64,000 nt of DNA from Calothrix sp. NIES-2100 (GTDB taxonomy: Bacteria; Cyanobacteriota; Cyanobacteriia; Cyanobacteriales; Nostocaceae). Below, piece by piece: positions 1-9,137 of this stretch; within the stretch, counting starts at the first letter, position 1, and every line of letters starts with the position of its first letter. The stretch lies in assembly GCF_002368195.1 (NCBI RefSeq), contig NZ_AP018178.1, positions 9,828,205-9,892,204 of the forward strand. The letters run 5' to 3'. Below the pieces are notes generated by a model, which saw only the letters and a list, made by a program, of their open reading frames with translations, made no database searches and was not told the origin of the DNA. A program made the translations under genes and the position numbers.

Positions 1-105
1 CAACCCCAAGGAGTCATTTGTGAACTCACATGGCGAGAAATCAAACCTTGGTGGCAATTTCTTGTCCGCAAAAATCCTTTAGCTAAACATAAAATTACCC
101 CTTAA
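1..105 (+). CDS. C-terminal end of an unidentified protein
   Basis: An open frame enters from the left edge and ends at a TAA at 103-105. Only 34 residues are visible, rich in tryptophan and lysine (WWQF, then a basic tail). It lies 5 bp before the DUF928 gene, so the two are probably co-transcribed. In Nostocales the gene before DUF928 often encodes a DUF1822 or CHASE2 protein, but the visible piece is too short to decide. Confidence 0.5.
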   Translation, partial: QPQGVICELTWREIKPWWQFLVRKNPLAKHKITP

Positions 106-110
106 CAGCC

Positions 111-866
111 ATGATTCAGCAAATTGTGCAAATTTTACCCAAACTAATGGCTAACAAATTGATCGCGGCTATTTTAGTAGGAATTTCGCTGCTACCTATA
201 GCAGTCATAGCAGAGGATAAAGCACCGCCCGACGACAAAGCGCCCCCTACAGGCAGATCCTCTGGAGGTAGGGGATGCGGGACAACAACACAACCAGCAC
301 CCTCAAATGTGCCAGCACTGATTTTACTTGCACCCTCAAGCTACTCTGGAAAAACAATTTCTACTCGTCCCACATTTGCCTGGTTTGTGCGTGATGCGGC
401 TGCTGTGGCAATGGAATTTCGGCTATATGAGCAGGAAAATAATCGCTATAAACTACTTAAAGAAATCAAAGACGACAACTTTAAAACTTTTCCAGGGATT
501 ATGCTGCTTTCGCCTTCTAACTCTATCCCAGAATTGACGGTTGGCAAGCGCTATCGTTGGCAAGTTGAACTAGTTTGCGATCCTAGCCGTCCTTCCGGTA
601 ATCTCTTTGCAGAGTCGGAAATTGAAGTTGTACCGATCCCAGCAAATTTAAAAAAACAAGTAGAAAGTACAAGCGATCGCCTGACTCAGGCTAAGTTATA
701 TGCACAGGCAAATCTTTGGTATGACGCTTTCGGCGAAGCTTTCGCCTCTCCTAGTGATGAAATTGGGTTGAAAGACTTACGAGTATCTTTACTCGATCAA
801 GTTGCTACAGATGATGCTGAGAAAGAGGTGTTACGAGGTAGTGAAATTCATTCTTTGCAACGCTAG
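111..866 (+). CDS. DUF928 family exported protein
   Basis: This 251-residue protein has a hydrophobic stretch at about residues 17-34 that reads as a signal peptide. A low-complexity acidic/proline linker and a GGRGCG motif (about residues 50-57) follow. The remainder matches the DUF928 pattern as I know it: an RPTFAWF strand, then GKRYRWQVEL around residues 145-155. DUF928 proteins are common in cyanobacteria beside CHAT-TPR proteins and filamentous haemagglutinins, as here. The biochemical role is unknown. An envelope or periplasmic location is inferred from the leader. Assignment is by motif recognition, not by a search. Confidence 0.85.
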   Translation: MIQQIVQILPKLMANKLIAAILVGISLLPIAVIAEDKAPPDDKAPPTGRSSGGRGCGTTTQPAPSNVPALILLAPSSYSGKTISTRPTFAWFVRDAAAVAMEFRLYEQENNRYKLLKEIKDDNFKTFPGIMLLSPSNSIPELTVGKRYRWQVELVCDPSRPSGNLFAESEIEVVPIPANLKKQVESTSDRLTQAKLYAQANLWYDAFGEAFASPSDEIGLKDLRVSLLDQVATDDAEKEVLRGSEIHSLQR

Positions 867-951
867 ATTAATGCGAGTTGGAGGGTAAATTTCTAAATTT
901 TAGATTTTGGATTTTGGATTGGGGAGTTCAAAGGGCGATAGATGTGCGTCT

Positions 952-3711
952 TTACAACCAATTTCCTACAAGAATCAGTGCTGCCCAATAACCAGGATGA
1001 TTGCGATCGCCTGGATTTTGTTGCAGCCATTTTGTTTGCGCCGATTGCAGTGCTTTGGCTCGGCTCATTCCCTGCTGGAGATTTTGGTAAAATTGGGTAA
1101 TCAGTTGGGCTGTAGACTCATCATCCACTTGCCACAGAGAAGCGACAACGCTACGTGCGCCAGCTTGCAGAGAAATTCCCGCAATACCCAAAGCATCGCG
1201 ATCGCTTCCGGCTGCTGTTTCACAAGCTGTAAGTGTGAGTAACTCTAGCGCTTGACCTTGATGAACTTCCCGAATCATCTGATAAAGCTGATTCATCGTC
1301 AACTTTTCGTTATACCTATAAGTTTGCATTTTCGAGTTTTCACTTAACTCTCCTTGTTCCCCAATTTGCTTGCCAGTTACTAAATAGGTATCCTGGGAAT
1401 CAATGCCAAATTTTCCGTGAGTTGCTAAATGAATAATCGGAAATGCATTTTGTGTAAGTTCTGTTTTTAGGCGTTCTAAGCTAAAAGCATCATCAATTAA
1501 TCCTTGACTCCCTGGAAAAATAGTTGTGATTTTCTCAATTTCTGTTTTGACATAGTTTAATGGTTCAAAAAATATTGGACCCTCAACTACGGAAGGTTTT
1601 GTTAAACCAAAACCCAAAACCCGCAGAGACTTTCTATTAAGTTGAGCCGGATCGACTAAGTTGAGACTAAGTGTACTAGCAATAGCATACTGCTCAATTA
1701 AAAATTGCTTACCATCATAAAGCGCCGCCATTGGAATAGTCCGGAAAATTCCATCTTGAATGAAGACTAAAGTATCAATCTGTGAATCTTGCAACTGTTC
1801 GGCAAAGGGACTGATTAGCCAGTCATAAACTTGCTGGGCTTTTTCTTGATAGCTATTTGCTAAATCTGAGCGCTTTTCTAGTTGTAGACGTAGCTCATTT
1901 ATAGTTGTAATTACATCCAGGGTTTTGGTATTTACCCAATAAATTTGTGATTGAAATTTTCTATGTTTATTGAGCAAACTGAGGATAATAGCAACTCGAT
2001 TCCGCAGAATCATAGTACTGATAACAGCAGTTTTTTCATTGATTATTGTTACTGGTTTAGCTATGACTTGTAAAGCACAATCATCACCTAGATAATTTTC
2101 TAACTCTGCCAAACGCAAACTATCAAGAGTTTCTAGAGCAGACTCCATCGATTTTGGATGATTTTTATCTTTTGATTCTTGTGCTTGCTCAAGATACAAT
2201 TGAGTTAATTCACGATATACTGGTTCAACCGTGTCACGAAAATCTAATTGGAAATCGCGCTTGGCGCTGGCTAAATCTCCGCGAATTTCTTTTAAAATTT
2301 TCACTGCACTTTCATAGGATGCGATCGCCTCAGTAGTTTTGTTCTGCGCCTGTAAAATCCGCCCAGCTTGCCAATCCCACAAATAGCGGCTTTCTTGCAT
2401 TCCCGCAATGAATTGGGCTTGTTGCGTCAGTTTCAAGGCTTGCTGATAGTCTTGGCGACATTCATAAATATGTCCCAAACGCCCAAATCCAATGGATGCA
2501 GATTGTTTATCTTTAAGACGTTGGGCGATCGCAATTGCTTGCTTAAATAATTCTACAGTTTCCACAGGTATATCTTTACTTACACAGCGATTTGCTAACT
2601 CAGGATTAAAAGATGCTGGAGGTAATCTCAGCAATTGATATAAACTGGCAAGCCGAATTGCTGCATAAGCTTTATCGCGAGAATCTGGTATGTTCTGGAA
2701 TATACTCAGTGCTTGCTGAAGAGCATTGCCTACGGATATATCTGTGCGGCTACGATGATAAGGAATGAATAAATTAAGGAGCGATCGCAGTTCATTCACC
2801 TGATCGTTGTATTTCCTTGCAAGACTCAGGCTTTCTTCAAAATAGCTAATAGCTTTACTATCTGATTGACGAGCATTACGAGCAAATTTTGCAATTGCTA
2901 TTTTATCGGCTGCTTGTTGAGCAAACTCAAGTCGCTGATAGTCTCTTTGTGCGAGGTTGGTGTAAGTATTTCCTAAACCATTCAAGGCCGAAATAACGTA
3001 GAGTTGACCTTGATTTTTATCTACTTTTGTCAACAGAATTTTAAAATATTTCAGCGCTGACTCGTAATCACCTTGCAGACGATGGGCATTACCCAAACTA
3101 CCTAAAGCCGTGACTTCTCCCAGGCTATCTGTATATTTGCGGGCGATGTTCAAAGCACTTTCTGGGCTACAGTTTGGCTCTTGCTGATTTTCCCCACATA
3201 ATAGCGCGATCGCTTGACGTTGCTGCCCCTGGTTGCTGTATGCTTGCGCCAGTTCGGTGAGTATTCTTCCTTGCTGAAGGCGATCGCCAACTTGTTGATA
3301 ATAGGTGATAAGTTGATTGAGAATTGCGATCGCTCGTTCAATTTGGCCGACTTGTTGATAACCACGTACCAAATACTTTAAAACTACTACCCTGTCTTCA
3401 GATTGAGAATCAGTGCTGATAGCTGCTTCCCATAACGAAATTGCACCAAGAAAATCTCCTGTTTGATAACGCGTTAACCCTTGCTGTATGACTTGTTTCG
3501 AGTCAGTCTCTTGGGCGGTAACGACTTCACCCAGTTGCACCTGCCTAAATAAGAGAGAAACCTGACTCAAACACAAGCAAAATGTGAGGCTACTGAGAAA
3601 TAAAACCTTCAGCAGGTGACGAGTTTGCAAGCCACGGCGTAATACAATCCAGAAATTGAGATACTTTAGCAAAAAGTGATACCAATTCAAGAAATCTTTG
3701 CCAAACACCAA
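952..3711 (-). CDS. TPR-CHAT domain protein (caspase-like)
   Basis: This 919-residue protein begins with a hydrophobic segment at about residues 32-56 that could be a signal peptide or membrane anchor. About twelve degenerate TPR-like helices follow, then a C-terminal CHAT domain. The caspase-type dyad is visible: His in an ATHG motif near residue 765 and Cys in an LTACETAAG motif near residue 830, followed by the usual GIAG and SLWQVDD blocks. CHAT domains belong to the caspase/separase clan, and an intact dyad suggests a functional peptidase. It is transcribed divergently from the TpsA-type haemagglutinin at 3855, with about 140 bp between them, an arrangement common in Nostocales. The substrate is unknown. 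Confidence 0.9.
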   Translation of the reverse strand: MVFGKDFLNWYHFLLKYLNFWIVLRRGLQTRHLLKVLFLSSLTFCLCLSQVSLLFRQVQLGEVVTAQETDSKQVIQQGLTRYQTGDFLGAISLWEAAISTDSQSEDRVVVLKYLVRGYQQVGQIERAIAILNQLITYYQQVGDRLQQGRILTELAQAYSNQGQQRQAIALLCGENQQEPNCSPESALNIARKYTDSLGEVTALGSLGNAHRLQGDYESALKYFKILLTKVDKNQGQLYVISALNGLGNTYTNLAQRDYQRLEFAQQAADKIAIAKFARNARQSDSKAISYFEESLSLARKYNDQVNELRSLLNLFIPYHRSRTDISVGNALQQALSIFQNIPDSRDKAYAAIRLASLYQLLRLPPASFNPELANRCVSKDIPVETVELFKQAIAIAQRLKDKQSASIGFGRLGHIYECRQDYQQALKLTQQAQFIAGMQESRYLWDWQAGRILQAQNKTTEAIASYESAVKILKEIRGDLASAKRDFQLDFRDTVEPVYRELTQLYLEQAQESKDKNHPKSMESALETLDSLRLAELENYLGDDCALQVIAKPVTIINEKTAVISTMILRNRVAIILSLLNKHRKFQSQIYWVNTKTLDVITTINELRLQLEKRSDLANSYQEKAQQVYDWLISPFAEQLQDSQIDTLVFIQDGIFRTIPMAALYDGKQFLIEQYAIASTLSLNLVDPAQLNRKSLRVLGFGLTKPSVVEGPIFFEPLNYVKTEIEKITTIFPGSQGLIDDAFSLERLKTELTQNAFPIIHLATHGKFGIDSQDTYLVTGKQIGEQGELSENSKMQTYRYNEKLTMNQLYQMIREVHQGQALELLTLTACETAAGSDRDALGIAGISLQAGARSVVASLWQVDDESTAQLITQFYQNLQQGMSRAKALQSAQTKWLQQNPGDRNHPGYWAALILVGNWL

Positions 3712-3854
3712 TTATCTGTTGTCGGGGCGCACTGCTGTACGCCCTGACTGAAAAATCTATCTTTAGTCTGATAAGTTTTGACAATAATTGCCCAATCCGA
3801 TAGTTTTTTTGTATCAGGTTCAAAAGAACAGATGTGCCTGGGGAAGCAACACCC

Positions 3855-6299
3855 ATGATTGCGAGAAACTATCTTGGCAAGTGGCTAACGGCAACAAGTA
3901 GCTTAATTTTGTCTAACTTGTTAGCTATGGGGAAAGTTGCACTATCTCAGGTTATAGCCGATGAAACATTATCAACACAAGAAAGAACGCAAGTATTAGG
4001 CGATCGCAATTTTCAAATTGATGGGGGTGCAATTCGCGGCAGTAATCTATTTCATAGTTTCCGGGAGTTTTCTGTACCTACAAGTGGGGAAGTCTATTTT
4101 AATAATGCCGCGAATATCGAAAATATTTTTAGTCGAGTTACAGGCAGATCCATATCTAACATTGATGGCGTAATTCGAGCTAATGGTACAGCAAATCTAT
4201 TTTTAATTAATCCCAATGGCATTATTTTTGGTGCTAATGCCCGCTTAAATATTGGTGGCTCATTTTTAGCCAGTACAGCTGATAGTATCAACTTTGCTGA
4301 TGGCGTGAAGTTTAGCGCCACCAATCCCCAAACAGAACCGTTATTAACAATCAATGTTCCTATTGGCTTGCAATTTGGGCAAAATTCAGGAAGTATTACT
4401 GTACAAGGTACAGGCTACGATTTATCTGTTCAAGAGCCAATCCGATCGCTAACAATTAGAGGTAATGCTGTCACAGGCTTGCAGGTATTACCTGGGGAAA
4501 GTTTGGTATTGCTTGGGGGTAATGTAAATATACAGGGTGGTACGCTGAAAGCCGAGCAAGGACGCATTGAGTTAGGGAGTGTAGGTGATGGACAACAGGT
4601 TATATTCAGTTTTATTCCTCAAGGCTTTGCTCTCAACTATCAAGGTGTAAAACTTTTCGGGGATATAAGTTTATCTCAGCAGGCTTTAGCTGATGCTAGT
4701 GGCGGCGGTTTCATTCAGGTGCAAGGAAATCAGATATCTTTAACTGATGCCTCACAGATTTTGATTCAAAACCAAGGTGAACAGCCAAGGGGAAGCATTA
4801 ACGTCAATGCTGCTCAATCTTTATCTATGAGTTCCACAAGCCCAGATGGTAGGCTGCGTAGTGGTTTGGATGCTCAAACTGTGGGAAGTGGAGCAGGTGC
4901 ACATATCGCCATTTCTACACAGCAGTTAATTGTTCAGGGTGGTGCAGCCGTCAGCGCCCGTTCCTTTGGCAGTGGTAAGGCAGGCAGTGTGACTGTGGAT
5001 GCTGCTGATTCAGTGCAAATATTGGGATTCTCGCCCTTTGATTTGTTGCGAACCAGTAGCATTGGTACTGTTGCCCTAAGTTCTGGGGATGCGGGCGATA
5101 TTAGCCTGTCAACGAGGCAATTAACTGTGCAAGATGGCGGCTCTGTAGCAGTTTCGACTTTAGGAAGTGGTGACGCAGGAGAGTTAACAATTAATGCTCT
5201 AGATTCAGTAGAATTACTAGGAGTGAGAGATATTTTCCAGTTTAGTAGTTTGTCTGCTCCCACTCTGGGTTCTGGCAATGGCGGGAAAATCACCATCAAT
5301 ACAGCAAGGCTGATATTGCAAAATGGAGGCACTGTTAATTCTTCTACTGTAGCTACTGGTAATGGCGGCAGTGTGTCGATTAATGCTCAAGAATCTGTAG
5401 CGATCGCAGGTACAGGTTTAAACTCTGGACTTCCTAGTAGTGTGCGTGCATCTGCTCCAATTCCCAATGAGCAACTAAGACAGGCTTATCAACTATCGCC
5501 AGTGCCTAGCGGTTCTTCTGGGAATGTTACCATTAATACCCAAAATTTGAGCGTAACAAATGGTGGCAGCATCGAAGTTAGCAATCAAGGGCTAGGCAAT
5601 GCAGGAAATCTCCAAATTAATGCCCAATCTATTTTTCTAGACACTAACGGGGCAATTACATCAGCAACCGCATCTGGTGAAGGGGGCAATATTCAACTTC
5701 AGGTGAGGGATTTGCTGTTAATGCGCCGTAACAGTGAAATTACTGCCTCAGCTAGCGGCACTGGCAATGGTGGCAACATCAATATTAATACTCCCTTACT
5801 CGTCGCCGTTCCTCAAGAAAATAGCGATATTAGCGCCAATTCTGTGAATGCTCGCGGCGGCAATGTCAATATTAATACCAATGGCATTTTTGGCTTTCAA
5901 TCCACCTTACAAAATACCTTCTTAAGTAACATCAGCGCCACAGGCGGAAATTCTACCTTAAATGGTACTGTGCAAATCAATGTTGAAAATATTACCCCCA
6001 ATAATGGATTAGTGGAATTTCTTCCTATTTTGGCAGATACCAATGCACTGATTGCTAATAGCTGCATAATCCGCAATCCTCGCCAAAGCAGATTTATTAT
6101 TACGGGTTCTGGAGGCTTACCAACTTTACCTGATGATTTGGCTAACTCTCCTTTTCCCACTTATGAGTTAGTCCCCACCACGAGAAATTCCCAAAACAAC
6201 ACTTCCCTACAGCAAATAGAACCTCTATCTGAGCCTGATGGAATTTATCAATTATCAAATGGAGAAATTGTCTTAGGGCGCTCCTGTGCCAAATCTTGA
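3855..6299 (+). CDS. Filamentous haemagglutinin N-domain protein (TpsA-like)
   Basis: About 814 residues when started at the ATG at 3855; a GTG at 3834 is possible, but the ATG is followed directly by a normal leader. A hydrophobic leader covers the first 30 or so residues and ends near LSQV. The two-partner-secretion domain follows, with the typical motifs NPNGIIFG and GGSFLAST. A long Gly/Asn/Ser-rich region of imperfect repeats of the GSGNGGxIxINT kind then predicts a right-handed beta-helix. Known TpsA proteins cross the outer membrane through a TpsB (ShlB-like) porin; no TpsB gene lies in this window, so it must be elsewhere. Likely role: surface adhesin or secreted exoprotein. Confidence 0.9.
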   Translation: MIARNYLGKWLTATSSLILSNLLAMGKVALSQVIADETLSTQERTQVLGDRNFQIDGGAIRGSNLFHSFREFSVPTSGEVYFNNAANIENIFSRVTGRSISNIDGVIRANGTANLFLINPNGIIFGANARLNIGGSFLASTADSINFADGVKFSATNPQTEPLLTINVPIGLQFGQNSGSITVQGTGYDLSVQEPIRSLTIRGNAVTGLQVLPGESLVLLGGNVNIQGGTLKAEQGRIELGSVGDGQQVIFSFIPQGFALNYQGVKLFGDISLSQQALADASGGGFIQVQGNQISLTDASQILIQNQGEQPRGSINVNAAQSLSMSSTSPDGRLRSGLDAQTVGSGAGAHIAISTQQLIVQGGAAVSARSFGSGKAGSVTVDAADSVQILGFSPFDLLRTSSIGTVALSSGDAGDISLSTRQLTVQDGGSVAVSTLGSGDAGELTINALDSVELLGVRDIFQFSSLSAPTLGSGNGGKITINTARLILQNGGTVNSSTVATGNGGSVSINAQESVAIAGTGLNSGLPSSVRASAPIPNEQLRQAYQLSPVPSGSSGNVTINTQNLSVTNGGSIEVSNQGLGNAGNLQINAQSIFLDTNGAITSATASGEGGNIQLQVRDLLLMRRNSEITASASGTGNGGNININTPLLVAVPQENSDISANSVNARGGNVNINTNGIFGFQSTLQNTFLSNISATGGNSTLNGTVQINVENITPNNGLVEFLPILADTNALIANSCIIRNPRQSRFIITGSGGLPTLPDDLANSPFPTYELVPTTRNSQNNTSLQQIEPLSEPDGIYQLSNGEIVLGRSCAKS

Positions 6300-6467
6300 A
6301 ATTTAGGTTTCCGAACTTGGAAAGCAATTTGCGTGACAAGTCGATGTATTCATCATAGCGATCGCTCTAAACTATAAATCAAGCCGCCAAGGAAAAGCAC
6401 AGCTACAAGATTTCAATGAACTCAAGAATTTAAATATTCATCAACTGGATTACAAGGAGCGATCGCC

Positions 6468-6737
6468 ATGATGAAACTTGTTAGTCTACAAAAACTAGTT
6501 AATAAATGGATTGATGCCATAGAGTTTCACAATCCTTATGTGGCACAATTCTTATGTCAAATAATCCCGGCTCGTTGCCCTTTTGAGCAAGAAATTAAAC
6601 TTTTTCGCTACAGCTTATTTCGCATTCCATCCCTGTGTAAACTCAACCCCATTTACGAGCAATTGGTTAGCCTTCGCTTCAAAGCTTTATCCTATCTTGC
6701 TAATGAATGTGGTGAGGATGTCACCCGATATTGTTGA
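6468..6737 (+). CDS. Mo-dependent nitrogenase C-terminal-domain-like small protein
   Basis: This 89-residue protein matches the small stand-alone proteins that databases name after a 'Mo-dependent nitrogenase C-terminal domain'. The features used are a PARCPFE block near residue 36, CKLNPIYEQL near residue 63, and a CGEDVTRYC tail. The name is historical; these proteins are widespread in cyanobacteria and need not act in nitrogen fixation. A good ribosome site (AAGGAG at 6454-6459) sits 8 bp before the ATG and partly overlaps a HIP1 octamer at 6459-6466. The function is unknown, and no nif gene lies nearby. Confidence 0.8.
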   Translation: MMKLVSLQKLVNKWIDAIEFHNPYVAQFLCQIIPARCPFEQEIKLFRYSLFRIPSLCKLNPIYEQLVSLRFKALSYLANECGEDVTRYC

Positions 6738-6829
6738 TTGAAAAATTGTATTTCATTTGAGATGAGGCTGCTTTCATCTTCCATATTCTACAAATAAATT
6801 CGCAAATTAAATAGGAGTGCTAGAGGTTT

Positions 6830-8476
6830 ATGTCTACTACAAAAACAACCCGCAAGCGTGGTGTCATTTTATCTGCCCAAGGTTGGGATAAGTTTCAGAA
6901 ATTTAAACGCAAATTTGAGTGCCAAGATAATAATGGTAGCCGCTACACTTTAGAGGAACTGAGCGATCGCACTAATCTATCGTTGCATACCATGTCCCGC
7001 ATTATCGGCAGGGTAGAAGGAGTAGACAAAATCTCGCTAGAATACTGCTTTCGCGCTTTCGGCTTAGAGTTAGACAAAAATGATTATACCCGACCTGGCA
7101 AAACTGAAACAGTTGATTGGGGCGAAGCAATAGACGTTTCTACATTCAATGGACGTAATGAAGAATTAGAGCAGTTGCAACAGTGGGTATTAAAAGAACG
7201 CTGTCGCTCAATTGCAATCGTGGGAATGGGTGGAATTGGGAAGACTAGTATTGCAGTGAAGTTTGCTCAACAAGTTCAGCATGAGTTTGATTATATAATT
7301 TGGCGATCGCTCTCTCAGGCTCCCGCTGTTGAGACTCTCATAGCTGATTTGGTCTATTTGTTATCAAATCAGCAGGAAAATCAAGGTGATATTGTCAAAC
7401 TTCTACATTATCTGCGGAATTATCGGTGTTTATTAATTTTAGATAAGATGGAATCGGTTTTAGATGCCGATTGTGCTGGTAATTATCGCTGCGGTTATGA
7501 GGGATATGGGGAATTACTGCGGCTAGTGGGAGAAACTACACATAAAAGCTGTTTAATTTTAACAAGTCGTGAAAAACCAGCCGAAATCGCCGCCGCTGAA
7601 GGAACTGAATTATCTGTACGTTCCTTAAAATTAGGTGGTTCTCCAGAAGCAGCTTTAGCTTTGCTTGAGTCAAAAGGACTCGTAGGAACTAAAGAGCAAA
7701 AGCAAGAATTATGCGATCGCTATGGTAAAAACCCGCAGATATTAAAAATCGCCGCCGCTTCCATTTGTGATTTATTTGACGGCGACATTGGTGAATTTCT
7801 CCAGCAAAACACCTTAATTTTCAATGGTATTCGTCGCCTATTAGATGAGCAATTCCATCGCCTCTCAGACTGGGAACAGTCCATTATGTACTGGCTAGCA
7901 ATTAATCGGGAATGGACAAGCATCGCAGACTTACGCAACGATATTATCCCCGCTATTACCAATGCAGACTTATTAGCAGCCTTAGAAGGATTAAATAGGC
8001 GATCGCTAATTGAAAAAGCTAGCTGGCGTGAAGAATCTAGACTAATTGCAACGCAGTCTAGCCGCTATACTCTACAGCCATTACTTATGGAGTATGTCAC
8101 AGAACAACTTACTAAACAAATTACAACTGAATTAAAAACTAAAAAGCTGTCTTTTTTGATTCGCTATGCTTTGATAAAAACCACAGCCGCAGGCATTAAG
8201 TTAATTTTACAGCCCATTGCTGACTTCCTGAATACTAATTTTCATTCGGAAAAAGAAATCGCACAGCAAATTCAGCAAATCTGGGAATTACTGCACACTG
8301 AAAATTTCAGGTTATCTGGTTATGGTGTTAGCAACTTAATTCATCTTTGCCATCACCTCCAACTAGATATCACATCTTATGAATTTGCAAATTTGAATAT
8401 TCAGCAAGCTTCTAAAACCAAGAAAAATTTGCGTCGTGTAAATTTTCTCTACCTTAACCAAGTGAAAGCCGTGTAA
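6830..8476 (+). CDS. HTH-NB-ARC (STAND) regulator without C-terminal repeats
   Basis: The protein has 548 residues. Residues 1-85 contain a helix-turn-helix-like region (TLEELSDRTNLSLHTMSRI). A STAND/NB-ARC NTPase follows, with P-loop GMGGIGKTS at residues 132-140 and a likely Walker B at LLILDKM. A winged-helix-like part lies near residue 330-420. Related cyanobacterial proteins usually continue into WD40, TPR or pentapeptide repeats. This one ends after a short helical tail, so it may be a shortened form or depend on a partner. STAND proteins are ATP-driven switches in signalling or defence; the target here is unknown. Confidence 0.85.
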   Translation: MSTTKTTRKRGVILSAQGWDKFQKFKRKFECQDNNGSRYTLEELSDRTNLSLHTMSRIIGRVEGVDKISLEYCFRAFGLELDKNDYTRPGKTETVDWGEAIDVSTFNGRNEELEQLQQWVLKERCRSIAIVGMGGIGKTSIAVKFAQQVQHEFDYIIWRSLSQAPAVETLIADLVYLLSNQQENQGDIVKLLHYLRNYRCLLILDKMESVLDADCAGNYRCGYEGYGELLRLVGETTHKSCLILTSREKPAEIAAAEGTELSVRSLKLGGSPEAALALLESKGLVGTKEQKQELCDRYGKNPQILKIAAASICDLFDGDIGEFLQQNTLIFNGIRRLLDEQFHRLSDWEQSIMYWLAINREWTSIADLRNDIIPAITNADLLAALEGLNRRSLIEKASWREESRLIATQSSRYTLQPLLMEYVTEQLTKQITTELKTKKLSFLIRYALIKTTAAGIKLILQPIADFLNTNFHSEKEIAQQIQQIWELLHTENFRLSGYGVSNLIHLCHHLQLDITSYEFANLNIQQASKTKKNLRRVNFLYLNQVKAV

Positions 8477-8640
8477 ATGAATTTTAGAATTTGCAGTTTG
8501 AATTGTTTCTCTATCAATGACTATAGTTTTGAAAAGCTATAACAAATATCTAAAATTCGGCAAAATACACAACCCTATAAATCTACCTCAGATTTGGTTT
8601 TTAATTACGAACTACAAATTACAAATTTGTATTACCCCTC

Positions 8641-8880
8641 ATGGAAGAATCAAATCAAAACAACTTTATCTATTCCTGGAAACGCTATCACGGTCACTTT
8701 AAGCCAGAAGCTTTAGTATTTAACGCTAACCTTCAAGAATTTGCAACCAGAGTTAGCTATATCTGTAATTTGCAAACTAATGGTAAGCTCTCACCAGACA
8801 ATGCTTACCAGCAAATTAATGCTCTATGGGAACAGTTGGAGCGTAGCCATTCTTTACTAGGAATTGACAAAGATATATAG
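8641..8880 (+). CDS. Small conserved cyanobacterial protein (DUF7219-like)
   Basis: A 79-residue protein with a core of FKPEALVFNANLQEFATR, then YICNLQTNGKLSP, then a helical tail ending in LERSH. I recall this pattern from small cyanobacterial proteins grouped as DUF7219; the label is from memory and unverified. No signal peptide or membrane segment is seen. It stands alone between the NB-ARC gene and the convergent CIS arm, and a hairpin follows 18 bp after its stop. The function is unknown. Confidence 0.6.
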   Translation: MEESNQNNFIYSWKRYHGHFKPEALVFNANLQEFATRVSYICNLQTNGKLSPDNAYQQINALWEQLERSHSLLGIDKDI

Positions 8881-8897
8881 CTATCCTAATTTTTTTC

Positions 8898-8929
8898 TTG
8901 TAGGGGCATACAGCTATGTGCCCCTACAA
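8898..8929. repeat. Dispersed palindrome of the TAGGGGCxCA...TGxGCCCCTA type
   Basis: An 11-bp stem (TTGTAGGGGCA with its complement) encloses a 10-nt loop, just after the stop codon at 8880. It belongs to a family of similar intergenic palindromes in this window (near 26680, 33732, 35821, 41625 and 44435). It could end transcription of the 8641 gene, but the main signal is that it is a repeated element. Confidence 0.7.
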
Positions 8930-9137
8930 TTTTATTCACTTGTGCCTCTATATTATGACCTACGCATTAACAACAAATACCAAATATGATTCTAGAAAAA
9001 TATGCTTAATGTAGGGGTTTGGCAGTGCTAAACTCTCTTTATTGTGATTCTATTTACCATCAAATAATTGATTAATCAAAACCTGAAACTCCCAAATTTG
9101 CAAAATACATAAGCCCTATACATAACCTTCTAAAATA

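Noticed and set aside
6468..6737. Part of a nitrogen-fixation cluster
   Set aside because: Only the family name refers to nitrogenase; no nif genes are nearby and the small family is widespread in cyanobacteria.
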